Assembly: GCA_963751595.1 (NCBI GenBank)
Contig: CAVVVC010000001.1
Location: 310,001-374,000, forward strand
Direction of reading: 5' to 3'
DNA: 64,000 nucleotides
Origin: JAHEGP01 sp963751595
GTDB taxonomy: Bacteria; Pseudomonadota; Gammaproteobacteria; Pseudomonadales; JAHEGP01
Below the pieces are notes generated by a model. The model made no database searches, was not told the DNA's origin, and saw nothing but the letters and a program-made list of their open reading frames with translations. This document shows, piece by piece, positions 1-9,794 of the stretch. Position 1 is the stretch's first letter; each line of letters starts with the position of its first letter. Both the position numbers and the translations under genes were made by a program.

Positions 1-87
1 AAGGGCCAGTACCTGATGCTCGATACCGGCGTTATCAACGTCCGCAAATTTACCGCCTACCAGGTCGAATTTCTCGCAGAGGCATAA
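1..87 (+). CDS. C-terminal end of a DUF2797-like protein (partial)
   Basis: The first 28 codons read as an open frame ending in TAA at 85-87, seven bases before the pepN start. The tail (GQYLMLDTGVINVRKFTAYQ) resembles the C-terminus of DUF2797 proteins, which I recall being encoded directly upstream of pepN in many gammaproteobacteria. The remainder lies outside the window, so the family call rests on about 20 residues and on synteny. The short gap suggests cotranscription with pepN. Confidence 0.55.
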   Translation, partial: KGQYLMLDTGVINVRKFTAYQVEFLAEA

Positions 88-93
88 GCTCCC

Positions 94-2715
94 ATGAAAG
101 AAGCACAACCGGCTACCATATACCTCTCGGAATACCAGCCGCCCGACTACCTGATTGATTCCACCGAGCTCTTCGTCGACCTCCACGATGATTATGCCGA
201 GGTGTCGAGCAAGTTGACCGTGCGGCGCAACCCCGGTGCAAAGAGCCCTAACCGCGAGCTGGTGCTCAACGGAGTCGACCTTGAGCTGATCAGCCTGCGC
301 ATCGACGGCGTCGAGCTGGGAGCCGATAGCTACCAGCTGGAAGATGAGCTATTGCGTATCCCGACAGTGCCTGAGGGCTTCATGCTGGAGTGTGTTTCGC
401 GCTGCAAGCCCCAGGGCAACAAGTCGATGGAGGGCTTGTACCGTTCCCGTTCCATGTTCTGCACCCAGTGCGAAGCCCAGGGATTTCGCAAGATCACCTG
501 GTACCTCGATCGCCCCGATGTGCTGTCGCGCTTCGTCACCCGGATCGAGGCAGACAAGTCACGGTTCCCCGTCCTGCTTTCCAACGGCAACCGGGTCGAA
601 AGCCAGGACCTGGCGAACGGCCGGCATCGGGTCAGTTGGGAGGATCCGTTTCCCAAGCCCTGTTACCTGTTTGCTCTGGTCGCGGGTGACCTGCATTACC
701 AGCAGGATCATTTCACTACCCGGTCGGGGAGGGAGGTCGACCTGCGGATTTACGTCGAGGCCAAGGACCTCGACAAGTGTGACCACGCCATGCTGTCGCT
801 GAAAAAGGCAATGCACTGGGACGAAGAGGTCTATGGCCGCGAATACGACCTGGATGTCTATATGATCGTGGCAGTAGACGACTTCAACATGGGAGCGATG
901 GAAAACAAGGGCCTGAATATTTTCAACACCTCCTGCGTCCTCGCCAACCCGTCGATCACCACGGATGCAGGCTTTCAGCGGATCGAGGCCATCATTGCCC
1001 ACGAGTATTTTCACAACTGGTCTGGCAACCGGGTTACCTGCAGGGACTGGTTTCAACTGAGCCTCAAGGAGGGCTTCACGGTCTTTCGTGATGCCCAGTT
1101 TTCCGCCGAAATGAATTCGCCCACCGTGAAGCGGGTGGAGAACGTCAAGTTGTTGCGCACCGCCCAATTTGCTGAAGACGCCGGCCCCACAGCGCACCCG
1201 ATTCAACCGCAGTCCTATATGGAGATCAGTAACTTCTATACCCTGACGGTTTACGAGAAAGGCGCCGAGGTTGTGCGCATGTTGCACACGCTGCTCGGGG
1301 AGGAAGGGTTTCGCAGGGGCAGCGACCTCTACTTCGAACGCCACGATGGCGAGGCAGCCACCTGCGAGGATTTTGTCGCGGCGATGGCAGATGCCAGCGG
1401 TCGCGACCTGGACCAGTTCAAGCGTTGGTACCGCCAGGTCGGCACGCCCCATGTGACTGTGCGCGACAGCTATGATGCCGCCAAACAGATTTACACCGTC
1501 ACCTTCGAGCAAAGCTGCCCGGGCAGTGAGCCCCTGCATATTCCCGTCGCGATGGCTTTGTTGCCGGCCAGCGATGCAGGCGTGGATGACAGCCTGCAGC
1601 AACACGAGGGCGTGCTCGAGCTGACCGAGCGGTCCCAGAGTTTCAGCTTTGCCCAGGTCCAATCGAAACCGGTACCCTCGCTTTTACGGGGATTCTCGGC
1701 ACCGGTGAAGCTCGATTACGCTTACAGTAATGAGCAGCTCCTGAGTCTGATGCAAAACGACAGCGATGGCTTCAATCGCTGGGATGCCGGCCAGCTGTTG
1801 GCCACTCGCACACTGCAGCAACTGGTTGCCGACTTTCGAAGCGGCAGCACTCTGAAGCTGGATGACACCTTGCCCCATGCCTACGCCAGGCTGCTGGACA
1901 ACCCTGACCTGGACCCGGCGATGGTGGCGCTGATGTTGCAGCTCCCCTCGGAAGCCTATATCAGCGAAGAGGCGGACATTATTTATGTCGATGCCATTCA
2001 TGGGGCCCGGGATTTCGCCCAGCGACATATTGCGGCCAGCTTGCACGGGCAGATGCTCGAAGTGTACCGGGCAAATATCATCGATCAGCCCTATCGCGCC
2101 GATCCCCGGCAGATGGCCCGGCGCAGCCTGAAAAATCAATGCCTGGCTTACCTGGCGGCAACCCAGACCCAAGCTGCCATCGAGCTGTGTCGTCAGCAGT
2201 ACGACAACGCCGACAACATGACGGATGTGCTGGCGGCGCTGGTTTCGCTGTTACAGATCGATACCCCGGGGGCCCACCAGCTGGCGCAGCAGCTATTGGC
2301 CGATTTTTACCAGCGCTGGTCCCATGAGAGTCTGGCGGTGAACCAGTGGTTCCAGATCCAGGCCACGGCGACGCGCCCGGGCGCCCTGCAACGCGTGCAG
2401 AAACTGATGCAGCACCCGGCTTACGATGCCAGCAATCCCAATAAGGTCCGATCCCTGGTTGCGGCCTTCTGTGGTGCCAACCCGGTCAATTTTCACCGGG
2501 GGGATGGCAGTGGCTACCGATTCCTGGTGGAGCAGGTGGGCCAAATCGATCGCTATAATCCGCAACTGGCATCGCGCCTGCTGGTTCCGCTGACGCGCTG
2601 GAAGAAATACCCGCCGGCCAATGCCGCGGCCATGCGGGGGGCGCTGGAAGCGCTGTCAAAAGGCCAGGAACTGTCCAGGGATGTCTACGAAATCGTCAGT
2701 AAATCCCTGGCCTGA
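94..2715 (+). CDS. pepN: Aminopeptidase N (M1 family zinc metallopeptidase)
   Basis: This cytosolic M1 aminopeptidase removes N-terminal residues from peptides. The 873-residue length is normal for bacterial PepN (about 870-890). The exopeptidase motif GAMENKG is at about residue 268. The zinc motif HEYFHNW (HExxH) is near residue 305, with the third ligand Glu in the following LKEGFTVF segment. The C-terminal half is the all-helical PepN-specific domain. The start is ATG at 94, with a purine-rich stretch (GCAGAGG) upstream. It converges on batD, whose stop lies 33 bases beyond the pepN stop. Confidence 0.97.
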   Translation: MKEAQPATIYLSEYQPPDYLIDSTELFVDLHDDYAEVSSKLTVRRNPGAKSPNRELVLNGVDLELISLRIDGVELGADSYQLEDELLRIPTVPEGFMLECVSRCKPQGNKSMEGLYRSRSMFCTQCEAQGFRKITWYLDRPDVLSRFVTRIEADKSRFPVLLSNGNRVESQDLANGRHRVSWEDPFPKPCYLFALVAGDLHYQQDHFTTRSGREVDLRIYVEAKDLDKCDHAMLSLKKAMHWDEEVYGREYDLDVYMIVAVDDFNMGAMENKGLNIFNTSCVLANPSITTDAGFQRIEAIIAHEYFHNWSGNRVTCRDWFQLSLKEGFTVFRDAQFSAEMNSPTVKRVENVKLLRTAQFAEDAGPTAHPIQPQSYMEISNFYTLTVYEKGAEVVRMLHTLLGEEGFRRGSDLYFERHDGEAATCEDFVAAMADASGRDLDQFKRWYRQVGTPHVTVRDSYDAAKQIYTVTFEQSCPGSEPLHIPVAMALLPASDAGVDDSLQQHEGVLELTERSQSFSFAQVQSKPVPSLLRGFSAPVKLDYAYSNEQLLSLMQNDSDGFNRWDAGQLLATRTLQQLVADFRSGSTLKLDDTLPHAYARLLDNPDLDPAMVALMLQLPSEAYISEEADIIYVDAIHGARDFAQRHIAASLHGQMLEVYRANIIDQPYRADPRQMARRSLKNQCLAYLAATQTQAAIELCRQQYDNADNMTDVLAALVSLLQIDTPGAHQLAQQLLADFYQRWSHESLAVNQWFQIQATATRPGALQRVQKLMQHPAYDASNPNKVRSLVAAFCGANPVNFHRGDGSGYRFLVEQVGQIDRYNPQLASRLLVPLTRWKKYPPANAAAMRGALEALSKGQELSRDVYEIVSKSLA

Positions 2716-2748
2716 GGGGGCGCTGCACGGCAAAGCTGGCCGCTGCCA

Positions 2749-4461
2749 CTACTGATATAACGGTGGCAGGTGAGGGTCCCGGGGCTCGCGTCCCTTCGGA
2801 TATTTGCCGGCGCGCTGCTGGCGCACCGCCTCTGCCAGGGCCTGGGGGTTCCACTTCTCCCGCTGACCCTTGCCGTAGAGGTGTTGTTCAAGGTTTTGTG
2901 CCTCCACGATCAGGGCCTGATCAGCCCCCGTCGCTTTCAGCTCGGCAATGCCTGGCCTCTGGCTGAGTTGCCAGTAGTGCTGGCACCAGTCCTGCAGCGC
3001 TGGATGGATCGACTGCGCATCGCCGTTCTCACAGGCGCTGCGCAGCCGTTGCCAGGCCCGGGTTTCGGAGTCGACCGCTACTGTCACCGGCGCCGGGTCG
3101 TGCGCCTTTGCAAGCTCCTGCAGTTGGCGCCGGGTCCGCAGGTACAGCACCAGGGCAGCCAGGCAGGCGAGTAACAGCAGCGCGGTAATCCACCACCATT
3201 GCCGATACAGGTACCAAGCCGGGCTGATGGGCGCCGGTCCGGGTGCGACGGCCGGGTCCGATATCGCCGGCCCGGTCACCGGGGCTGTGATATCAGCGCT
3301 GGCCTGGGCGCCGGGTGCGACTTCGAAAGTGACAGCCGGCAGTACCGCAACCCGGGCACTGTTGCTGGTGACGTCCCACCAGGGTACCCGCTGTTCCGGC
3401 AGGGAGAAAGTTCCGGGGCGGGTGGCTACTACGGCGATGCGCTCTACGCGCTCCCCGCGAATACCCGCTGTGGTGACATTATCCGTTGCCGCTGGCTGGT
3501 CGGCATACAGCTTGAGCCCATCGATATTGGGCTGCAACAATGGCGGCAACTGCGCCGCCGTGACCCCAAGGGCCTGCAAGGTGATGGTGCGGGTGATCGA
3601 GTCACCCACCTCCAGTTGCTGGATGTCCTGACTCCACTCCTCTGTGAGGCTGAGGCTGCTCGCCGGCAGCCAATCCGAGGGGGCGATACCCTCGGGAATA
3701 TCGAGCACGTTGATGGTGAGCGGTTCCGTGCGTCGCAATACCCGCTTGCTGCGTCCGAACATCGGGTCGAACATCGAACGCGGCCGGCTCGACAATACCT
3801 CTGCCACCAGACTGAGGGGGTCGATCACCAGCTCCCCGGGAATGTTGGGAAAGATGGCATAGCGGTACTCGGTGACGTCGTAGCGACGGCCGTCACGGAC
3901 CTGCTGGAAGTTCGATTCTCCCAGCTCGCGGACGATGGCCTGGTCGATCTCGGGTTCCTCCAGGCGAAACCGCGCGGACTGGGTCATGCTGACGCGCAAT
4001 GTCAGCATGACCTGCCCGGTGACATAGACAATGTTGTCAGACAGCTCAGCTTCGAGTACGACATCTTCATCACCGGCTGCCCCGGAATCGCCGCTCTGGC
4101 GTCTGACGTTGATCTCGATGATCGGGGTTTGCTCGTCACCCACCGTTAGCGGCGGAATGCTGGTGGCGCCGGAGGTCTTCGGCATCAGTTGCACCACCCA
4201 GGTTGTCGAATTGACCAGATCGCCATTGACCAGGGAACTGCGGTGGTTGCGGCTTGACCCGAGTACATGAAAATCGGTTTCCAGGGGCGTCAGGTCCGGC
4301 CGGGTGAGGACGCTGATTCCGTCGAGGCTGATCGTGAGGGTGAAAGACTCGTTCATCGCAAGCTCCGTGCGGTCGACCGATGCCGTCAACTCGGCCCGGG
4401 TCAAACCTGCGAGCGACAGCAGGATCAACAGCAGGTAGGCCCGGCGTCCTATAGTTTGCAT
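2749..4461 (-). CDS. batD: BatD-like oxygen-tolerance protein
   Basis: The 570-residue protein has an N-terminal signal peptide (AYLLLILLSLAGLTRAEL), a long beta-rich periplasmic region with BatD-type repeats, and one transmembrane segment near residue 420 (WWWITALLLLACLAALVLYL) before a cytosolic tail. It is the last gene of the moxR/bat operon. Its ATG shares one base with the TGA of batBC (TGATG), so translation is probably coupled. BatD proteins are found with VWA proteins and MoxR ATPases and are linked to aerotolerance and envelope stress, but their biochemical role is not established. The alternative TTG one codon upstream is less likely. Confidence 0.9.
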   Translation of the reverse strand: MQTIGRRAYLLLILLSLAGLTRAELTASVDRTELAMNESFTLTISLDGISVLTRPDLTPLETDFHVLGSSRNHRSSLVNGDLVNSTTWVVQLMPKTSGATSIPPLTVGDEQTPIIEINVRRQSGDSGAAGDEDVVLEAELSDNIVYVTGQVMLTLRVSMTQSARFRLEEPEIDQAIVRELGESNFQQVRDGRRYDVTEYRYAIFPNIPGELVIDPLSLVAEVLSSRPRSMFDPMFGRSKRVLRRTEPLTINVLDIPEGIAPSDWLPASSLSLTEEWSQDIQQLEVGDSITRTITLQALGVTAAQLPPLLQPNIDGLKLYADQPAATDNVTTAGIRGERVERIAVVATRPGTFSLPEQRVPWWDVTSNSARVAVLPAVTFEVAPGAQASADITAPVTGPAISDPAVAPGPAPISPAWYLYRQWWWITALLLLACLAALVLYLRTRRQLQELAKAHDPAPVTVAVDSETRAWQRLRSACENGDAQSIHPALQDWCQHYWQLSQRPGIAELKATGADQALIVEAQNLEQHLYGKGQREKWNPQALAEAVRQQRAGKYPKGREPRDPHLPPLYQ

Positions 4462-6362
4462 CAATAGCGCTCCCTGGAATTCTGGTCGCCAGCCTGCTGA
4501 CGCTGGCGATACTGGTAGTTGAACTTGCGTTGCAGTAAATCACCCGGTTCGTCGGGAATCTGGCGCAGCCACTGCTGCAGGCGCTCGCTCTCTTCCGCGG
4601 ATGCTCTGGCCCCCATCTCGGCTTCGCCATTGGCCTCCGCCTGCTCGCTTGCTTCCGGCTGTCCGGCTTGCCCCGACTCGTTGCCGGGCTCACCCTGCGC
4701 TGCATCCTGCTCCCCCGGCTGCTCATCGGCTTGCTCCGGGTCCTGCTCCCCGGGCTGCTCGTCGGCTTGCTCTGCATCCTGTTCACCGGGGTCATCGTTC
4801 AAGCCGTTCGAATCTCCCGAGTCTGGCCGGCCCGCGCTATCCTGTTGCTCCCCGTCCCCCTGCTGACCCTGCTGCTCCTGCTGCTCCCCCGGGTTCCGCT
4901 GGCTGTTGTCCTGATTGCCATTGGGGTCGCCGCCCTGGTCCTGGTTCGGCTCGTCACCCGATTGCTGTGGCTGTTGCTGTTGCTGCTGCAGCAGTTGTTC
5001 CACCTGTTCGCGATTACTGGCGGCATCCTCATTACCGGGGTCGAGTTCCAGGGCGCGCTCGTAGGCCTCGAGCGCCTGCTCCAATTCGCCGTTTCGAGCC
5101 AGGGCATTGCCGCGATTATAGTGGCCGGAGCTGCTGTCATCGCCGGCGAAGGCCTCGGCCGCTCCACTGTAATCGCCGGCACGGTAGCGAGCCGCGCCCT
5201 GCCATTGGGGGTCGCGGAAGGTCTCGGCGGCTTGTTCGGCATTGCCCTCCCGCAGCAGTGCGCGCCCCTGTTGGTCATCGGTAAACCACAAATCGGACCA
5301 CGACAGGGCATACCCTGGCGGGCTTGGCAACAACAGCCCGACCCCCACCAGGCCAAGTAACCAGCCGCGCCTGAATGCCAGCAGGGCGATGGGCAGCAGG
5401 AGCAGCGCGAGCCAGGGTCCGGCGTCTCGCCAGTTGTCGAACTGCTGTCGGGTCTGGGCCGCATGGACCCCCGGGTTGACCCGTTCCGAGGACCCGGGGC
5501 GCAGCAACAGCTCAATGTCGCGGTCGCTGAAGCTGCTGCGTTGGTAGCGGACCGGTGCGCTCTGCGCCCAGCCCTGCAATTCGTCTTCATTGAGTCTGGC
5601 TACCACCATGGCGCCACTGGAGTCTTTCAGAAATCCGCCGCGGGACAGGGGAATCGGGGCCCCGGCCGGGGTGCCGATACCCAGCACGCTGAGTTGCAGT
5701 GACGCTGTCTCAGCGAGTGCCTCCAGCGCGGCAAAATCCTCTGCCGGAATACCGTCGGTCACCAACAGCGCGCGGGCTGATTCCACGGGGCTGTTGGCCA
5801 CCAGTTCGGCTGCAAGCTCCAGTGCGCGCAAGGGCTGGTTGCCAAAACTCGGCATGGTGCCCGGTTCCAGTGACGGCAGCAGGAGGGAGATGGTCTCACC
5901 GTCGTCGGTGAGCGGAGTCACCACGTGGGCGTCATCGGCATAGGCGATCAGCGCGGTCATGCCCTCGGACCGAAGGCCCAGCACATCGCGTATTTCCCGC
6001 TGTGCCCGCACCAGGCGTGAGGGCTCCACATCCTCGGCATACATGGAAGGCGACAAGTCCAGCAGGATCACCAGGGCGTCCTGCTTCTGGTAAGCCGGCT
6101 GGGGTAGTTTTTCCCAGGATGGGCCGGCCAGGGCAAGTACCGTCAGCAACCAGGCCAGGGCCAGCAACCAAAGGGGCAGCCTGCTGGCGGTAGCTGCCGA
6201 GCCCTCATTGAGGGCCGCCAGCAGCTCGGGATCCATCACCTTGTTCCAGCTGCTGGCGGGCTCGATTCGACGGCGCCACAGTTGCCACAACAGCAGGCCC
6301 AACAGCGGTAAAGCCAGCAACCAGAGGGGGCGCATAAAATGGAAGTTCAGCACGCTATCCAT
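4461..6362 (-). CDS. BatB/BatC-type fusion: VWA domain plus TPR and acidic Gln-rich tail
   Basis: The 633-residue membrane protein begins with hydrophobic helices (LWLLALPLLGLLLWQLW and a second near residues 62-80). A von Willebrand A domain follows, with the MIDAS motif DLSPS near residue 102. Further membrane segments lie around residues 315-350. TPR repeats follow (HYNRGNALARNGELEQALEA onward), and then a long low-complexity tail of Gln, Glu, Asp and Pro. In Bacteroides the VWA (BatB) and TPR (BatC) parts are separate genes; here they are fused. The start overlaps the batA stop by 8 bases. Its role is probably protein-protein scaffolding in the inner membrane with BatA and BatD. Confidence 0.88.
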   Translation of the reverse strand: MDSVLNFHFMRPLWLLALPLLGLLLWQLWRRRIEPASSWNKVMDPELLAALNEGSAATASRLPLWLLALAWLLTVLALAGPSWEKLPQPAYQKQDALVILLDLSPSMYAEDVEPSRLVRAQREIRDVLGLRSEGMTALIAYADDAHVVTPLTDDGETISLLLPSLEPGTMPSFGNQPLRALELAAELVANSPVESARALLVTDGIPAEDFAALEALAETASLQLSVLGIGTPAGAPIPLSRGGFLKDSSGAMVVARLNEDELQGWAQSAPVRYQRSSFSDRDIELLLRPGSSERVNPGVHAAQTRQQFDNWRDAGPWLALLLLPIALLAFRRGWLLGLVGVGLLLPSPPGYALSWSDLWFTDDQQGRALLREGNAEQAAETFRDPQWQGAARYRAGDYSGAAEAFAGDDSSSGHYNRGNALARNGELEQALEAYERALELDPGNEDAASNREQVEQLLQQQQQQPQQSGDEPNQDQGGDPNGNQDNSQRNPGEQQEQQGQQGDGEQQDSAGRPDSGDSNGLNDDPGEQDAEQADEQPGEQDPEQADEQPGEQDAAQGEPGNESGQAGQPEASEQAEANGEAEMGARASAEESERLQQWLRQIPDEPGDLLQRKFNYQYRQRQQAGDQNSRERY

Positions 6363-7377
6363 GGCGCCACACCCTGATCCCGGTGCCAGGCCACGCCCAG
6401 CGAATGCTCAATACAATGCTGCCAAGCAAGGCCAGGGCGAGGGGCCAGTGGGCCAGCGAGGCCCGCGGGCGAAAGATCATGTGGTCTTTGCCGGTCGGCT
6501 CCAATTGGTCGAGCAAGCGGTAAATCGATTCCAGTTCCCGGGTATTGGCAGCGCGAAAATACTGGCCTCCGGTAATATCGGCAATCGCCTGCAGGCTTTC
6601 CTCGTCGAGGTCAGCCGAGGGGTTGATGCGGCGCGAACCCAGGGGTGTGCCGAAGACGCCGGGTATCTCCATTTCGTTGGCGCCGACGCCAATGGTATAG
6701 ATTTTGATTCCCGCGGTTGCTGCCAACTCGGCGGCTTTCACCGGGTCAATGGTGCCGGCCGTGTTGGCACCGTCAGTCAATAATACGATGACCCGGCTTT
6801 GCTCGGGACGCTCCAGCAGACGCTTGACCGCCAGCCCGATGGCATCGCCAATGGCGGTGTACTTGCCTGCGAATCCGGGCTGGGATTCCAGCAGCAGCGT
6901 GCCCAGGGTCGCCAGGTCGAAGGTCAGGGGCACGTGACTGTAAGCCTGGCTGCCAAACAGAATCAAGCCCAGCTTGTCGCCCTGGCGGCGTTCGATGAAT
7001 TCGCCCAGTACCGCTTTCACGGCGTCGATACGGGAGGCGGCCTGGCCGTTTACCTGCATGTCTTCGATGGTCATCGATTCAGACAGGTCCACGGCCAGCA
7101 GCATTTCCCGGCCCGAAATGGGCTGTTGCACGGGCTCGCCCAACCAGCTTGGCTGGGCCGCCGCCGTGACCAGCAGTAGCCAGCAAGCTGCTGCCAGCAG
7201 CAGATTGGCTCTGCTGGTTTCCCTGCCTGGCTGGGCCGTTCCCTCGAGTTCCTGCCACTGGCGGTAGAATGGCACCCGCAGGGCGGCTTGTTGCCGGGCG
7301 ACAGCCGGCAGCAGCCGCCAGACCAGTAGCGGTAATGGCAGCAGCCAGAAGACCAGTGGTAGTTCGAATGACAGCAT
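6355..7377 (-). CDS. batA: BatA-like VWA membrane protein
   Basis: The 340-residue protein has N-terminal membrane helices (LVFWLLPLPLLVWRLLPAV, then LLLAAACWLLLVTAAA). A VWA domain follows, with the metal-binding motif DLSES (in LAVDLSESMTIEDM) and a second conserved stretch LLTDGANTAG. It ends with a C-terminal membrane helix (WPLALALLGSIVLSIRWAW). The open frame continues upstream, but ATG at 7377 gives a proper N-terminal helix and lies 7 bases from the preceding gene. It is the second VWA protein of the bat operon. Confidence 0.9.
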   Translation of the reverse strand: MLSFELPLVFWLLPLPLLVWRLLPAVARQQAALRVPFYRQWQELEGTAQPGRETSRANLLLAAACWLLLVTAAAQPSWLGEPVQQPISGREMLLAVDLSESMTIEDMQVNGQAASRIDAVKAVLGEFIERRQGDKLGLILFGSQAYSHVPLTFDLATLGTLLLESQPGFAGKYTAIGDAIGLAVKRLLERPEQSRVIVLLTDGANTAGTIDPVKAAELAATAGIKIYTIGVGANEMEIPGVFGTPLGSRRINPSADLDEESLQAIADITGGQYFRAANTRELESIYRLLDQLEPTGKDHMIFRPRASLAHWPLALALLGSIVLSIRWAWPGTGIRVWRHG

Positions 7378-7384
7378 AGTGAGC

Positions 7385-7861
7385 CTAGAATCTCCCCTGC
7401 GCGCTGATCCAGGTTTGCGCGAAGTGGTAAAGGTCCGTGATGTTCGCGCCGACCTCCCTGCTGTAGGCCTGTTCCATGGCAAGGCGCAGGTTTTGACGGG
7501 TGGCGGCGTCCTGCTCCCGGGTCAGGAAGTCGGCCCATTGCCGGCCGCTCAGGGCAGCGACCTGGGAGGGCTCGTAGCACTGCAGGGCGACGCGTTTCAA
7601 TAGCGCAGACAGCGCTTGCACGAAGGCTGGCTTATTGCCGTCGGACTGATACTTCCGGTAATGCTCGTCGAGTTCCTGCAATGCTGCGCTTCGGTAGCGG
7701 GGTTTTCGGCCGCCCCTTCTGCGGGCCCGGACCAAGCGCCATACAAGAGGTGTCAGCAATAGCAGCAGTAGCAGCAGCCACCAGCCGGGCGCGGGGGGCC
7801 ACCAGCCCGGTTCCTGGGGAAGGTGAATGTCGCGCAGGTTGGGTAGCAGGTCTTCAGGCAC
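7385..7861 (-). CDS. DUF4381 domain membrane protein
   Basis: The 158-residue protein has one N-terminal transmembrane helix (PGWWLLLLLLLLTPLVWRLV) and a soluble helical domain, matching DUF4381 proteins that sit between DUF58 and VWA genes in moxR operons. I chose GTG at 7861 because a strong AGGAGG lies 7 bases upstream and the start then overlaps the DUF58 stop by 8 bases, like the other junctions of this operon. The open frame extends further upstream but only shadows the DUF58 gene. The function is unknown. Confidence 0.82.
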   Translation of the reverse strand: MPEDLLPNLRDIHLPQEPGWWPPAPGWWLLLLLLLLTPLVWRLVRARRRGGRKPRYRSAALQELDEHYRKYQSDGNKPAFVQALSALLKRVALQCYEPSQVAALSGRQWADFLTREQDAATRQNLRLAMEQAYSREVGANITDLYHFAQTWISAQGRF

Positions 7862-8828
7862 TGCCAGCCCTCCTGCGAGTACGCTGGAATAGCCGGCCCA
7901 GGGTATCCAGGGCGCTGTCGGTGGTGCTGATTTCGGCAAGGGGAATGCCGAGTCGTCCCAATTCGGTGTGCAGTTCGTCCACCCTTCGCTGGGCCTGGTC
8001 CCGGTAGCGCTGGCGCTTGCCGGGGTCACCGGTATCAACCCGTGTTCGGTGGATTCCGTCGCTGATCGTGTACACCCCGGCGGGTGGCAATTCGCGTTCA
8101 AGGGGGTCGAACACGCGAAATGCGGTGACGCTGTTGTGACGTGACAGTTCGTACAGTTGCCGCAGGCCGTCCTCGTCCAGATCGAAGAAATCCGAAATCA
8201 GGTAAATCGAGTTTCCGGTTTTGGCGATCCGCCGCAGGTCGGTCAGGGCCTCGGTAAAGCCCACGGGCGTAATGTCGGCCGCCGGGTTGGGGCCCTGTAG
8301 CTGCCGATTGAGTTGGTCCAGTCCCGCGAGCATTTTCAGCACCGCCTTGTCGCTGCGCTGGCATTTGAACTCCAGTATTTGCTCGGTCCCCAGCACAAAC
8401 CCGCCGACCCGATCCTTGCGCTTGAGTGCCGCCCAGGCCAGCAGTGCGGCGATGTTGGCCGCCTGGACCGACTTGAAGCGGACCTGGCTGCCAAAAAACA
8501 GGCTGTTGCGCTGGTCGCAAAATATCAGCACCGGGCGCTCCCGCTCCTCGGTGAAGGTCTTGGTGTGGGCAACTGTGGTGCGGGCGGTGACCCGCCAGTC
8601 GATATTGCGCACATCATCGCCGGGCTGATAGCCGCGCACCTCGTCAAAGTCCATACCGCGACCTTTGAGTCGGGTCTGGTACGGGCCGGCCAGTTGCCGG
8701 GTGGCTTTGCGATTGGGTGCCAGTGAAAGCGACGCGGCGGCACTTTTCAGTGCGATCAGGCCCTCGAGCCGGGTGTGCGTTCCGACCAGACCCGAAGGCT
8801 TCTGTTGGTGCTTTTCGGCATTCACCAT
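7854..8828 (-). CDS. DUF58 domain protein of the MoxR/Bat operon
   Basis: The 324-residue protein carries the DUF58 signature GRGMDFDEVRGYQPGDDVRN followed by IDWRVTAR (residues 56-84), and has a VWA-like fold downstream. DUF58 proteins are commonly encoded directly after a MoxR ATPase and are thought to work with it. The ATG at 8828 is three bases beyond the moxR stop. No signal peptide or membrane helix is visible, so it is probably cytosolic. Confidence 0.92.
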   Translation of the reverse strand: MVNAEKHQQKPSGLVGTHTRLEGLIALKSAAASLSLAPNRKATRQLAGPYQTRLKGRGMDFDEVRGYQPGDDVRNIDWRVTARTTVAHTKTFTEERERPVLIFCDQRNSLFFGSQVRFKSVQAANIAALLAWAALKRKDRVGGFVLGTEQILEFKCQRSDKAVLKMLAGLDQLNRQLQGPNPAADITPVGFTEALTDLRRIAKTGNSIYLISDFFDLDEDGLRQLYELSRHNSVTAFRVFDPLERELPPAGVYTISDGIHRTRVDTGDPGKRQRYRDQAQRRVDELHTELGRLGIPLAEISTTDSALDTLGRLFQRTRRRAGSA

Positions 8829-8831
8829 AGC

Positions 8832-9794
8832 TCAGGCCACGGGCAGGCGCTGGATGATGCGATCAATGACGTCGTCGGCACTGATGTCGTTGGCCTCCGC
8901 TTCGAAGCTGAGAATAATCCGGTGGCGCAGGACTTCCCGGGCGACGGCCTGAATGTCATCGGGACTGACGTAATCCTTGCCCTGGAGCCAGGCATGGGCG
9001 CGGGCACAGCGGTCGAGGGCGATGGTGCCCCGGGGGCTGGCGCCAAAGCTCAGCCACTGCTTGATCTCACCGTCGCTGGCAATGCCGTTCCGGGTAGCCA
9101 GGATCATTTGCACGATATAGTCCTCCAGAGTGTCCGACAAGTGCAGTTCGAGGATCTCGCGGCGGGCGGCGAATATGGTGTGCTGGGAAATGTGGACCGC
9201 TGCCGCCGGGTCGGGGCTGTCGTGTTCTTCGTTGCGGGCGAGCTGTAAGATCGCTTTTTCAGCCGCGGCGGCGGGGTAGTCGATATTCACCTGCATCAGG
9301 AAGCGGTCGAGCTGGGCCTCGGGGAGGGGATAGGTGCCCTCCTGCTCTATCGGGTTCTGGGTCGCCATCACCAGGAACAGCTCCGGAAGTGGATAGGATT
9401 TGCGGCCGACACTCACCTGCCGCTCCGCCATGGCCTCGAGGAGTGCGGACTGGACCTTGGCGGGTGCCCGGTTGATTTCATCGGCAAGCACCAGATGATG
9501 AAAAACCGGTCCCGGCTGAAAGGCAAAGCTGCCGTCTTCCGGGCGAAAGATGTCGGTGCCGGTGATGTCACCGGGCAACAGGTCAGGGGTGAACTGGATT
9601 CGGTGGAAGGTGCCCTCGATGGCATCGGCCAGCGATTTGATGGCGCGGGTCTTGGCCAGTCCGGGGGCGCCCTCGACCAGCAGGTGACCATTGGCCAGCA
9701 GTGCGATCAGCAGCCGGTTGGTCAGCTGCTCCTGACCGATGATCTTGCTGTTCAGCCAGTTACCGAGCTGCTGTATTTCTGATCTGTAATCCAT
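8832..9794 (-). CDS. MoxR-family AAA+ ATPase
   Basis: The 320-residue AAA+ ATPase has a Walker A-like loop GAPGLAKTRA (residues 39-48), Walker B LVLADEIN, the sensor region MATQNPIEQEGTYPLPEAQL, and the arginine-finger region DRFLMQ. MoxR proteins act as chaperone-like ATPases that help mature or activate VWA proteins, consistent with the DUF58 and BatA/BatB genes that follow. It is the first gene of the minus-strand operon, and its promoter should lie in the 152-base gap (9795-9946) shared with the divergent glutamate dehydrogenase. Confidence 0.95.
   Translation of the reverse strand: MDYRSEIQQLGNWLNSKIIGQEQLTNRLLIALLANGHLLVEGAPGLAKTRAIKSLADAIEGTFHRIQFTPDLLPGDITGTDIFRPEDGSFAFQPGPVFHHLVLADEINRAPAKVQSALLEAMAERQVSVGRKSYPLPELFLVMATQNPIEQEGTYPLPEAQLDRFLMQVNIDYPAAAAEKAILQLARNEEHDSPDPAAAVHISQHTIFAARREILELHLSDTLEDYIVQMILATRNGIASDGEIKQWLSFGASPRGTIALDRCARAHAWLQGKDYVSPDDIQAVAREVLRHRIILSFEAEANDISADDVIDRIIQRLPVA

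Noticed and set aside
559..1662. Long reverse frame opposite pepN (367 codons)
   Set aside because: It lies wholly within pepN, has no recognisable motif and no ribosome-binding site; high GC content creates such antisense frames throughout this window.
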